Below, piece after piece: positions 45,263 to 56,387 of a DNA stretch of 64,000 nucleotides; the stretch's first letter is position 1, and every line of letters starts with the position of its first letter. The DNA lies in contig NW_027185499.1 in NCBI RefSeq assembly GCF_040183065.1, positions 1,302,001 through 1,366,000 on the forward strand, read 5' to 3'. This DNA is from Periplaneta americana (lineage: Eukaryota > Arthropoda > Insecta > Blattodea > Blattidae). Position numbers and translations under genes: made by a program. The notes beneath the pieces were generated by a model. That model saw nothing but the letters and a program-made list of their open reading frames with translations, searched no databases and had not been told where the DNA came from.

Positions 45263-45897
45263 CTAAGATCGTCATATTCACATATCTGATTGTCATCTGC
45301 TCTGTTGTGCCTATGTCTATGAAAATATTTCACAAGATTAATGTGTCTGATTATGACCGTGCAAGTAACTTCCCTACAGATAAGATTAATTAATTTTGTA
45401 TAGTAGGACTTATGGTGCAATTGAGACTTTGTCTCTCAAATTGATTATGTAGATCTTTAGCTCCTGCATCCATTATAAAACCTAGAAGCCCTCGAAAAAT
45501 GTACTTGATAGACTCGGTACTTGATAGAAGTGGCTCGACTGAGGTAATAACATTTAATGGATCATTGTCATGATGGCGCCTCTTAGTGGTAAATAAATGC
45601 CAGGCAGGGAAGTGTTGTTTTTATTATTGGAATCTGTTTCCTTTTGTCTTGATTATTGCTACCTTGTCCTTATTCATTAAAATTTTAACTGTCTTTAGAT
45701 TTTGAAGAACTGAACAGCTTTTCAGATGAAAGTAAGCGGTACTGAATTCACTAATCTATAAAACCATTTTTAAACATTTGCAAGAGCTCCGAATAGCTTA
45801 TGAAGGGATGTAATGATCAAAGATAGTAGTCAACTTCTAAGGAAATTTGCTTTGAGAAGAATTCTGAAAACTAGAAAAAAATGGATATGAGAGTTAT
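45263..45897. other. Intergenic, nothing recognised
   Basis: AT-rich. No gene or repeat that I can support. Confidence 0.4.
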
Positions 45898-46093
45898 GAA
45901 ACTAGCATTGAGGTAGTTTCTGTGATTTCGGAAGTCAAAAACGTTTGATTTAGAATGGATTTTTTTTTTTTTTTGTGGATATGCAGTTGATCGTATATGC
46001 AAGGCATAACAAACGCCTAAACTAACCAAAGGTGCACAGATGCAAGGTGTTTAGAAGGAGTACAAAGGGAACTACTTCAGCACTAGTTTAGCC
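45898..46093. mobile_element. MITE with about 26-bp TIRs, copy 4
   Basis: The left end is GAAACTAGCATTGAGGTAGT and the right end the inverse GCACTAGTTTAGCC. The interior has CAGTTGATCGTATATGCAAG and a T18 run. It is the same family as copies 1-3. No clean target duplication remains. Confidence 0.8.
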
Positions 46094-46980
46094 GAAAATT
46101 GAATTACATCACCACTAATTTTGAGGACTATGTCAGGAAAGTGGTATGGAAATATTAATCAGTGATCCAGAAATTTCGGCATTGGAGTTTCCTTTATTTC
46201 CGAATCACACTCAGCCAGTTGAGAGGTGCATGAAGCTTGTGACTCAAGCTTCCAGTTCCACTGTGGGTAAAACATAGATGATTTATAAGCAACCACATGA
46301 ATTGATTCAAAAGCAGTTTTGCCCAGATTCGAAACAAAATCAGAATACCGTATATAAAAATAAAAAAGTACCGGTATTAGGCCTAATAATGTTATTTATA
46401 TTGTTTTTATTCCCGTTTAAATGTTCAATTTATGTGAAATAACGTAGAAATATTATTTTCCCCAAGTTTTTATTTAAATAATTTCTGTGTCATGACTTCA
46501 TTTGTAAGTTTTCATTTTATTATTATACTTTTATATTTAGTTATAAGGGCTATTGTGAGGATTTAATTCTAATTTACAAGACATCCATGTTTCTTGTTAC
46601 CTGCGTAAAATTACCGAGAAAATTTTAAAACTGAAACATAATGGGTTAACATTTTTCGTTACATTTTTTCAAACATTCATTTTACGCGAAAGAGCGAAAA
46701 ATCATGTTCTTTCCCTTCCTCTTTGTATAAGTAGCTGCCAGTTTGTGACCTATTCCTTTTTATGGGCTTACATAATAATATTTTTTATTAATCTGTGAAT
46801 TAAAGTATTATATAAAGACACGGTAGGCCTAGGCCTATATTCCAGTTTTACTAGTAAATAAACTTGCCGAACTTACGAATAACTAAACTAAAACACAAGG
46901 TTCGATAGAGCCCTCAAGATGTTAATCACAAAATCAAAGCTATTATATTTAATATTTCAGTAAGACACAACTTTACTATC

Positions 46981-47217
46981 TCACACTATTATAGTTTTCA
47001 AATCAATTAAAGTTACATAACCTATTTTTTCACTCGCCCCAAATGAAGTACTGTCAAGTGACGTAAAGAAATTGTCATGATTAAACATTTTTAAAAACAA
47101 TAGTATCCTTCCTTTTGTCAACTCCATTGTTTCAATCTCACTTGATACATTTTCAGTAACTTCTAACTGCAATTTCCTTATTAAAACTTCTACAGTAAAA
47201 GTATCCCACATTTTCAT
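46981..47217 (-). CDS. Small unassigned ORF, 78 aa
   Basis: Starts MKMWDTFTVEVLIRKLQLEV and reads as an ordinary soluble protein with mixed composition, ending DLKTIIV. I do not recognise it. It lies about 110 bp downstream, on the same strand, of another unassigned ORF (47524-47327). Both could be exons of a captured or decayed gene, or chance ORFs in AT-rich DNA. Confidence 0.25.
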   Translation of the reverse strand: MKMWDTFTVEVLIRKLQLEVTENVSSEIETMELTKGRILLFLKMFNHDNFFTSLDSTSFGASEKIGYVTLIDLKTIIV

Positions 47218-47326
47218 AAGACATTTATAGCAGGCTCATATTTAAGTTATTTCATGTTGTATTACAAAACAAGCCATTAAAACAAGAAACTTGTTCAATT
47301 AGGATCTAGCGAAACTTTTCTTTATC

Positions 47327-47524
47327 TTAATACATTCTAGAATATGCTGTCTTATCCGCAATAAGTGCAATAAATTGCTTGTTCGTAAGCATACTGTGTA
47401 ACGTTTTGCCCGAGATCAGCTTATCTGAGAGAGATGTTATTTTGGTGCCATATTCATCCGGCAGAGTAATATTGAGCGCCCTCTCTATATACTTTAATGC
47501 TCCAAGCAACAAACCTTGCACCAA
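47327..47524 (-). CDS. Small unassigned ORF, possible exon
   Basis: The non-satellite part reads LKYIERALNITLPDEYGTKI and ends in TAYSRMY. Hydrophobic periodicity and composition look protein-like. Its upstream end enters the satellite array, so the first codons are satellite and the real start, if any, is lost or spliced. Family unknown. Confidence 0.3.
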   Translation of the reverse strand: MVQGLLLGALKYIERALNITLPDEYGTKITSLSDKLISGKTLHSMLTNKQFIALIADKTAYSRMY

Positions 47525-48604
47525 TGAAATTTGTAATCGCCGCGCAAGTGTTGTCGGGAATAAAATGTAGCCAACATATATTGCACCAATGAAATTTGTA
47601 GACGCCGCGCAAGTGTTGCTGGGAATTCAATGCAATTATACAACAAACACCAATCAAATTAAGTAATCGCCGCGCAGGTCCTGCTGGGAATACAATACCT
47701 ATCACCAATGAAATTGTAAACGCCGCGCAAGTGTTGTCGGGAAAAAAATGTAGCTAACATATATTGCACCAATGAAATTTGTAGACGCCGCGCAAGTGTT
47801 GCTGGGAATAAAATATACCCAACAAATCTTGCAAGAATGAAATTTGTACACGCCGCGCAAGTGTTGCTGGGAATAAAATATACCCAACAAAACATGCACC
47901 AATGAAATTTGTAGACGCCGCGCAAGTGTTGCTGGGAATAAAATGTACCCTACAAACCTTGCACCAATGAAATTTGTAATCGCCGCGCAAGTGTTGTCGG
48001 GAATAAAATGTAGCCAACATATATTGCACCAATGAAATTTGTAGTCGCCGCGCAAGTGTTGCTGGGAATTCAATGTCATTATACAAGAAACACCAATCAA
48101 ATTAAGTAATCGCCGCGCAAGTGTTGTCGGGAATAAAATGTAGCCAACATACATTGCACCAATGAAATTTGTAGACGCCGCGCAAGTGTTGCTGGGAATA
48201 AAATATACCCAACAAACCTTGCAAGAATGAAATTTGTACACGCCGCGCAAGTGTTGCTAGGAATAAAATATACCCAACAAACCTTGCACCAATGAAATTT
48301 GTAGACGCCGCGCAAGTGTTGCTGGGAATAAAATGTACCCTACAAACCTTGCACCAATGAAATTTGTAATCGCCGCGCAAGTGTTGTCGGGAATAAAATG
48401 TAGCCAACGTATATTGCACCAATGAAATTTGTAGTCGCCGCGCAAGTGTTGCTGGGAATTCAATGTAATTATACAAGAAACACCAATCAAATTAAGAAAT
48501 CGCCGCGCAAGTGTTGTCGGGAATAAAGTGTAGCCAACATATATTGCACCAATGAAATTTGTAGTCGCCGCGCAAGTGTTGCTGGGAATTCAATGTAATT
48601 ATAC
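47505..48604. repeat. 65-bp satellite array, six-monomer unit
   Basis: About 17 monomers. The diagnostic variant GCAAGAATGAAATTTGTACA occurs at 47831 and 48221, a spacing of 390 bp (6 x 65). The array continues after the 48605-50842 insertion. Confidence 0.95.
48597..48604. repeat. Left target duplication of 2.2-kb element
   Basis: AATTATAC, repeated exactly at 50843-50850. Confidence 0.9.
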
Positions 48605-50842
48605 CGTTGCTTACGAGATTATACAAGCTGGCGCATAGAGCTTGAAAACGAGTCTGAAGTGGTTCCCTCGTAATGCCAATTCCGCCGCTCGGAGCGCTGT
48701 TCTGCCCTATATATTCATAGCAGAACACTTAAAAGACATTGGCATTTGGGACATTTAAAGGACTCATCATTGCTTATTAAATGCTTCGTACAATATTTTA
48801 TGGACAATAGACGTAATTTGCAAACTTCTACTCCTCAATTATATTACAATAAAAGGCTGTCATTCTTGATATTAAAACATATTACATATAAACTGCTCTG
48901 TACTTCAGTTCATACACCAAACATTTCCGGAAATAAATTAACTTGACATCTTACATATACGCACTATAGCCTACCCTTTTCACCTAATATTATTAATATT
49001 GTTATTAAATAAGATATTGCAACTAATTAAGGTACTGCATTATCTTTAATTTCCTTGAATTCATAATTACGCATTTGCAAGAAGGCCTAACTTTTCCCTC
49101 TCTTTTTAAAAAAAATACGGACGTCACAATAACTGAGAAGTATAATTATTGCGCGATTTTTTCTTGCAGTGGTGAAAACATTTCTATAGGCCTACTGATT
49201 AATCTATTGAGCATAGTAATAGTAAACGCTGTAGTATTTTAGTGCGTGTACGCCTACTCAGCTCTTGTAAAACGAAATTTTCACTTTCACTTTCAACGGA
49301 ACACTTACTTACCTGGGTATATTCAGTTCTTGTATCTTGCAGTAAATTATCCATTTGTGATCATCTTTCCAATATAACCTCCCATTGAAACGACCACTTA
49401 AAATCATGAGCTAGAATTTATTATTTTAAAAACATTTCCACGTACATACTGTTATAATTATTATGAACCACAATACAAAAGACAACACTGTGAAATTGGA
49501 TTAATTTACCAAGATCAACATCAATACCGGTAGTATAAAATCACATATAGGCCTAGGCTATATTATTTCATTACTTTATGCTATTAATTAGAAGAATTAA
49601 TTTTGAAGAATTTACAAATATGCTGAAATAATTTATGACACCTCTTATAGAAATGTAAAAATATGTATGTACATTTTGAAACAATGGGTATAGCACCACT
49701 TGAAAATGTTGAGCATTTTAACAGTAACTTGTAAATTGTTCCATCACGTTGTCTATAGTGTTCATTTATTGTAGCACTTTTAGAACGAACGTGGTTCACA
49801 TACATAAGAAGAAATGACGATGGAATGAGTCTAACACATACAGTTTTTCTTTAATTTTTAGCAAATAATGAAGTTGAATATATACTGTTACTTCATATCC
49901 TAACATAAGTAGAGTTGCCACCATAGATGTAACACCTGAAATGAATATTATAAAATAAATTAATGTATTGGTAATGATACAAGAATAAAAAGAAATTAGG
50001 CTAGACATAACCTCACAAAATTACAAACACATGCTAAAACAAAACAAAAAAAAAACTTTACGTATCCGTATATAATAAAACTAGATATTCCAGATATAAT
50101 TTGTTTCACACGATAACCACCTCAGCCTATTTCGGCAGCAGCCATTATTAGTTACAGTTTGAGGTGCATACCTAATCTCATACTAACCTTGTTAAGTTCT
50201 CTAACCTAATTCACTGATAATTACGTAACAATACACAGGTCTAAAATACAGACAAATACACATTAATTACCTAATAAGTACAGCATGAAGATAATTCATT
50301 AATTTTGTCGGTATTTTCTAAAAGAGAAAGGGAAAATAGTAACAACATTATCTTCAATGTTTACATCACGTCGTTCACATTTTCATTAGGCCTATATCAG
50401 TAATGCTTGGTAAGTGAAACAATGCATGAAATTATTTTACATTTCGGGTCACATCATTCGAGAGTCGGAAAATGCAATTCGCCACTTTTAACATAGCATT
50501 GCTTGTTATACGAGAGAACTTTGACATTTACCTTAACCTATAATGATACGACCTGTTGGTACCGAGTTCTTCACATAGCAAAACACAGACAATTTTCGAA
50601 TATAACTTAGCTGAACAAACTTCAAATAACACTGTAATATGCTTGGCATATTTATAATATTCGTACTCAATCAGTAATGCACAATTAATCGAACTATTTT
50701 CACGATGCACAATGCTTTGTAATGGTACTATTCATCATTTCATAGGGCAGAGAGGCGAACCTAGCGGCAGAAATTGTCATGACTCACAGAGACCTACTCT
50801 CGATCGTGCTATGCGCCAGCTTGTGTAATCCCGTAAGCAACG
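48605..50842. mobile_element. Unclassified 2.2-kb DNA element with 34-bp TIRs
   Basis: Terminal inverted repeats of 34 bp differ at two positions. They start CGTTGCTTACG and end CAAGCTGGCGCATAG. Similarity extends to about 120 bp through a GCCGCT and CTGCCCTAT block. Perfect AATTATAC duplications flank it. Removing it with one copy leaves 650 bp (10 x 65) between the variant monomers at 48221 and 51117, so it inserted into a pre-existing array. The interior is AT-rich with only short ORFs (60-73 codons, none recognised). It is non-autonomous as it stands, and the superfamily is not decided by these ends. Confidence 0.9.
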
Positions 50843-53450
50843 AATTATACAAGAAACACCAATCAAATTAAGTAATCGCCGCGCAAGTGTTGTCGGGAAT
50901 AAAATGTAGCCAACATATATTGCACCAATTAAATTTGTAGTCGCCGCGCAAGTGTTGCTGGGAATTCAATGTAATTATACAAGAAACACCAATCAAATTA
51001 AGTAATCGCCGCGCAAGTGCTGTCGGGAATAAAATGTAGCCAACATATATTGCACCAATGAAATTTGTAGACGCCGCGCAAGTGTTGCTGGGAATAAAAT
51101 ATACCCAACAAACCTTGCAAGAATGAAATTTGTAAACGCAGCGCAAGTGTTGCCGGGAATAAAATATACCCAACAAACCTTGCACCAATGAAATTTGTAG
51201 ACGCCACGCAAGTGTTGCTGGGAATAAAATGTACCCTACAAACCTTGCACCAATGAAATTTGTAATCGCCGCGCAAGTGTTGTCGGGAATAAAATGTAGC
51301 CAACATATATTGCACCAATGAAATTTGTAGTCGCCGCGCAAGTGTTGCTGGGAATTCAATGTACTTATACAAGAAACACCAATCAAATTAAGTAATCGCC
51401 GCGCAAGTGTTGTCGGGAATAAAATGTAGCCAACATATATTGCACCAATGAAATTTGTAGTCGCCGCGCAAGTGTTGCTGGGAATTCAATGTAATTATAC
51501 AAGAAACACCAATCAAATTAAGTAATCGCCGCGCAAGAGTTGTCGGGAATAAAATGTGACCAACATATATTGCACCAATGAAATTTGTAGACGCCGCGCA
51601 AGTGTTGCTGGGAATAAAATATACCCAACAAACCTAGCAAGAATGAAATTTGTACACGCCGCGCAAGTGTTGCTGGGAATAAAATATACCCAACAAACCT
51701 AGCACCAATGAAATTTGTAGACGCCGCGCAAGTGTTGCTGGGAATAAAATGTACCCAACAAACCTTGCACCTATGAAATTTGTAATCGCTGCGCAAGTGT
51801 TGTCGGGAATAAAATGTAGCCAACATATATTGCACCAATGAAATTTGTAGTCGCCGCGCAAGTGTTGGTGGGAATTCAATGTAATTATACAAGAAACACC
51901 AATCAAATTAAGTAATCGCCGCGCAAGTGTTGTCGGGAATAAAATGTAGCCAACATATATTGCACAAATGAAATTTGTAATCGCCGCGCAAGTGTTACTG
52001 GGAATTCAATGTAATTATACAAGAAACACCAATCAAATTAAGTAATCGCCGCGCAAGTGCTGTCGGGAATAAAATGTAGCCAACATATATTGCACCAATG
52101 AAATTTGTAGACGCCGCGCAAGTGTTGCTGGGAATAAAATATACCCAACAAACCTTGCAAGAATGAAATTTGTACACGCCGCGCAAGTGTTGCTGGGAAT
52201 AAAATATACCCAACAAACCTAGCACCAATGAAATTTGTAGACGCCGCGCAAGTGTTGCTGGGAATAAAATGTACCCAACAAACCTTGCACCTATGAAATT
52301 TGTAATCGCCGCGCAAGTGTTGTCGGGAATAAAATGTAGCCAACATATATTGCACCAATGAAAATTGTAGTCGCCGCGCAAGTGTTGCTGGGAATTCAAT
52401 GTAATTATACAAGAAACACCAATCAAATTAAGTAATCGCCGCGCAAGTGTTGTCGGGAATAAAATGTAGCCAACATATATTGCACCAATGAAATTTGTAG
52501 TCGCCGCGCAAGTGTGCTGGGAATTCAATGTAATTATACAAGAAACACCAATCAAATTAAGTAATCGCCGCGCAAGTGTTGTCGGGAATAAAATGTAGCC
52601 AACATATATTGCACCAATGAAATTTGTAGTCGCCGCGCAAGTGTTGCTGGGAATTCATGTAATTATACAAGAAACACCAATCAAATTAAGAAATCGCCGC
52701 GCAAGTGCTGTCGGGGATAAAATGTAGCCAACATACATTGCACCAATGAAATTTGTAGACGCCGCGCAAGTGTTGCTGGGAATAAAATATACCCAACAAA
52801 CCTTGCAAGAATGAAATTTTTACACGCCGCGCAAGTGTTGCTGGGAATAAAATGTACCCAACAAACCTTGCACCAATGAAATTTGTAATCGCTGCGCATG
52901 TTTTTCGGTAATAAAATATAGCCAACATATATTGCACCAATGAAATTTATAGTCGCCGCGCAAGTGTTGCTGGGAATTCAATGTAATTATACAAGAAACA
53001 CCAATCAAATTAAGTAATCGCCGCGCAAGTGTTGTCGGGAATAAAATGTAGCCAACATATATTGCACCAATGAAATTTGTAGACGCCGCGCAAGTGTTGC
53101 TGGGAATAAAATATACCCTACAAACCTTGCAAGAATGAAATTTGTACACGCCGCGCAAGTGTTGCTGGGAATAAAATATACCCTACAAACCTTGCACCAA
53201 TGAAATTTGTAGACGCCGCGCAAGTGTTGCTGGGGATAAAATGTACCCAACAAACCTTGCACCAATGAAATTTGTAATCGCCGCGCAAGTGTTGTCGGGA
53301 ATAAAATGTAGCCAACATATATTGCACCAATGAAATTTGTAGTCGCCACGCAGGTGTTGCTGGGAATTCAATGTAATTATACAACAAACACCAAACAAAT
53401 TAAGTAATCGCCGCGCAGGTCTTCCTGGGAATACAATACCTAGCACCCTA
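50843..53450. repeat. 65-bp satellite array, eight-monomer unit
   Basis: About 40 monomers. The GCAAGAATG variant recurs at 51117, 51637 and 52157, a spacing of exactly 520 bp (8 x 65), then irregularly at 52805 and 53129. Monomer types GGGAATAAAATATACCC, GTCGGGAATAAAATGTAGCC and GGGAATTCAATGTAATTATA alternate. Long minus-strand ORFs here are satellite artefacts. Confidence 0.97.
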
Positions 53451-53516
53451 GATCATATATAAAACAGATTGATCAAGCTTATATTAAATTTAGACGCAAC
53501 TGGAAAATAACGGACG

Positions 53517-53864
53517 CTATGCGTCGGTAGTGTCGAGAAATGAGCTTGCAATAACAAACACTAGATGGCAGAGTACCTGAACAGTACATAGAGTAATACG
53601 ACTTGGGATGACTTTTTTTACGTCATGCCACCTCCAAATTTCTTTCTCATTGTAATGTGAGGTTATGTTCCAATAAGACTTTGATGTGTCGCTAAATTGT
53701 AGTATACAGAAGCTTGTTTTATCCAAATTCATCAACACACATAGATGACATTTTGGTACATGGCTGATATAATGTTGTTTGCGTTCAATATATAATCTGT
53801 CATCATTTGATGTACGAAATCTAATTGTTTTTAATTTCAGTATACAATACCTCCCTAGCAACAA
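53517..53864 (-). CDS. Unassigned 115-aa ORF beside satellite
   Basis: Starts MLLGRYCILKLKTIRFRTSN, contains a CHLC pair and ends SSFLDTTDA. Composition is protein-like but I recognise no family. It could be chance or part of a decayed element. The region just right of it (about 53833-53925) shares sequence with 38285-38370. Confidence 0.3.
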   Translation of the reverse strand: MLLGRYCILKLKTIRFRTSNDDRLYIERKQHYISHVPKCHLCVLMNLDKTSFCILQFSDTSKSYWNITSHYNEKEIWRWHDVKKVIPSRITLCTVQVLCHLVFVIASSFLDTTDA

Positions 53865-53930
53865 TTATCACAAAATACTAAAAAGATCAGATTTGTCTGC
53901 GTTTGTTGAATGCACATCATGATGCTCACG
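53833..53930. repeat. Repeat shared with 38285-38370
   Basis: ATTTCAGTATAC, CAGATTTGTCTGCGTTTG and ATCATGATGCTCACG-type words occur in the same order in both places, each a few hundred bases right of the end of a satellite array. Confidence 0.6.
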
Positions 53931-54769
53931 AAAAGGCACTAATTTATTTTGTGTGAACAAGATTACAATTTTTGAATATGAAGGAAAAGCAGGTATCCCT
54001 CTTCTGAAATTTATCCGAAAGGGGAAAAATTACAACTCCCTCCCCCCCAAACTTGTTTCCTCTTTTTCTAGGCCTATATGTTTTCATTTTACAGGTGTAT
54101 TATATGATGCGATATGGAAGCAGATAAATAATAACTGTACGTTTCTCGTCCACATTAAATTCAACGTGTTCATAACGTAGACCTGATATATTGCTTCATG
54201 TAGGCTACACAGCTGGCAGTGTTCTTTTTACGAATAAGCGGTCGTACTAATCATTTTCTTTTCATCTGAACTATTGCTAGAATATGCGTTTGTGTTTTTA
54301 TTTGCTCTGTATGTTGTTAAATAACTACTGAACATCGTCTTTGGTTAACAAATTGTTCTAGTATTCGTTTTATATCAGTCTTACGGTATTGAATTATGTC
54401 CATAACGTGGGCGAGATATTATCAGGCTGGAAAATTCGCTCTGAATGCATTTTTTTACACAATTTTCTAATTTTCAGCAGATTTACGATACCCTGTGTGG
54501 TTTCTCTGCCAATGCAGAGTTAATTGCAATATACGGTAATTCTGTTATTTTCCTGACACTTTTATATCCGTTCTCAAACGTACTGATTTAGATTCTTTAC
54601 CCTACTGTAGGTATTTTGCTCTCTACAAATCATCGTTAGTCAAATGAAATAGCCTATAACAGTTGTTTGCAACGAATTAGTAGACAACCTCAATCCCTCC
54701 TACCGCCTCCCTTACGAATTTCTTTCTCACGTTAATTAAATTTACTTTATACTAGTCCTTAAATTACTG
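53931..54769. other. Intergenic, nothing recognised
   Basis: AT-rich. A 75-codon ORF at 53953-54180 has no motif. Confidence 0.4.
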
Positions 54770-54832
54770 AAACTAGTGCTGAGGTAGTTACGGTGATTTC
54801 TGAAGTGAAAATCGTTCAATTTATAAGGGTGA
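54770..54832. mobile_element. MITE fragment, one end only
   Basis: CTGAAACTAGTGCTGAGGTA, followed by GTGATTTCTGAAGTGAAAAT, is one terminus of the 26-bp-TIR MITE family. The rest is missing. Confidence 0.65.
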
Positions 54833-55027
54833 AATCAAAAATAACTTTTGTAGCCTTTCCTTGTCCTTAATTGGAAATTTGAGTAACTTCATATGACGAC
54901 AATATTTCTTCCTTCTTCTACAGTTAACATAATCGCAGATGGGCATTTCTAAATGAAGTTTGTTACACAGAAACCTTTGAGACAATATTGACACTTGAAG
55001 TTCTTTATGTAGTTCATCTATAAGAGT

Positions 55028-55765
55028 TAAATTAGCGCTGAGGTAGTTTCCTTCATACTCAGCTTATTCACCTTACATACATGAGTCTGTAACAGGTTAG
55101 GTTTGGTCAGTGCTGTCATGGTAATTTTTTTCTTGGCCATACACCCCACCCCTTGTTTTCTCCCTTGAAATATATTTTACTCTCCCCTCTCTATTTCTCC
55201 AATTGTCATTTAATTATTTTTTTAATACTAAAGAAGAAGTAAAGAAATTGTTTTGCTTTACAATTTAATTGTACAAGTTTGATTTAAAGAATACACCATG
55301 TAGCACCACCATAGATGCACACTTGTCTCGATGAATCTTGGAGTGTATATTTGCAGCACTTCTTGTTTTTCAACCATTATTTTATATAATTATGGATTCC
55401 AGTGCTGAAGAGGTGGATAATTTTTGTTTATGAACATCAAACAAAATAGGCGGTAGGTACAGTAGGAACAGGAAGAGATGATCTAAGATCTGTATAGATC
55501 TCCACGTACAAAACTTAGGCACCCATATGCCGTATGGCTCCTTACAGACAAAATTTTCATTTCCCCATACGATTAATTAAAAAAAATTGTAGGCTCCATA
55601 CGATATATGGCCTCGTGTGGACTCCATGACAGCACTGGGGTCAGTTAGTTTAGGCACTTTTACACCTTGCATGTACAATCAAATGCATCCCCACAAAAAA
55701 AATTCCTTATAAATTGAACGGTTTTCACTTCAGAAATCACAGGAACCGCTTCACCCAGGTAAGTA
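55028..55765. mobile_element. MITE copy 5, interrupted by another element
   Basis: The left half (AATTAGCGCTGAGGTAGTTT through TAACAGGTTAGGTTTGGT) and the right half (TAGTTTAGGCAC through AGAAATCACAGGAACCGCTT) are the two parts of one copy, as comparison with 632-840 shows. They are separated by the insertion at 55108-55637. Confidence 0.75.
55108..55637. mobile_element. hAT-like element nested in MITE
   Basis: Perfect 14-bp terminal inverted repeats CAGTGCTGTCATGG, with GGCCATA also inverted further in. Flanks GGTTTGGT (55100-55107) and GGGTCAGT (55638-55645) agree at five of eight positions and occupy the duplicated site predicted from the uninterrupted MITE. An interior ATG at 55394 (MDSSAEEVDNFC) stops quickly and may be a transposase relic. 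Superfamily inferred from the CAG ends and 8-bp duplication. Confidence 0.7.
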
Positions 55766-56057
55766 GTTAGCAGTTAATCATTTCAAAGCTCTTGTTATAT
55801 TATGAAATAGCATCACACAATGCTGCCAAAATAAATGTTCCCAGTGTTAAAATTACAGAGTGTAAATTTCGCTTAGGACAGTTTTTGCTCTGCAAAATTA
55901 AAGGAAACAAACAGTATATCAAACCAGTAGCTGAGACACAAAGCACCTGAAATTCGAAAGTGGTTAAAAATTTTTATATTTCGTTCTTTCTTATTTACCA
56001 GCAACAGAAGTACCGATATCAGATTTTTTGCAGAGCTAATATCAGAGGCCCCTCCTA
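55766..56057. other. Intergenic, nothing recognised
   Basis: AT-rich spacer. Confidence 0.35.
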
Positions 56058-56069
56058 TTAGAGAATGTT

Positions 56070-56387
56070 TTGAATATTATTATATTCTGGAAAACTACAT
56101 TGGCACATCAACCTCCCCTCCCCCCGCCTGAATTCTGGGCTGAAGCACGAAAATTTCGAAATGTACAAACTACAGATGCGGCAGAATATTACCACAATGG
56201 TCTTCAGCAAGAATTTTGTAAGACATATCCAAATATCTTCATGGTCATTATATGTATTAAAATAAAACATATACTACATGTGAAGTACCTACTAAAAATG
56301 AGAGAAATAGAAATGGGAAGGACAATAAAAAAAGTGGAATGGACAAACACTAAGAAACTATTCATCTTGGATCAGTATGAACAATAG
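56070..56387 (+). pseudogene. Possible FLYWCH/MULE-type transposase C-terminal fragment
   Basis: The ORF contains PPEFWAEARKFRNVQTTDAA, EYYHNGLQQEFCKTYPNIF and a Lys-rich end. The order FW-x-V...T-N/D-A-x-E-x-x-H-x-x-L-x-x-x-F...HPNIW is what I recall from the C-terminal part of MULE/FLYWCH-associated transposase-like proteins of insects. Codons 15-19 (LPPPE) suit the usual start of that motif. No catalytic core is nearby. Chance is possible but the motif order argues against it. Confidence 0.4.

Noticed and set aside
47454-53446. Many overlapping minus-strand ORFs of 60-186 codons
   Set aside because: They are translations of the 65-bp satellite in rotating frames and repeat each other; no start context or other coding evidence.
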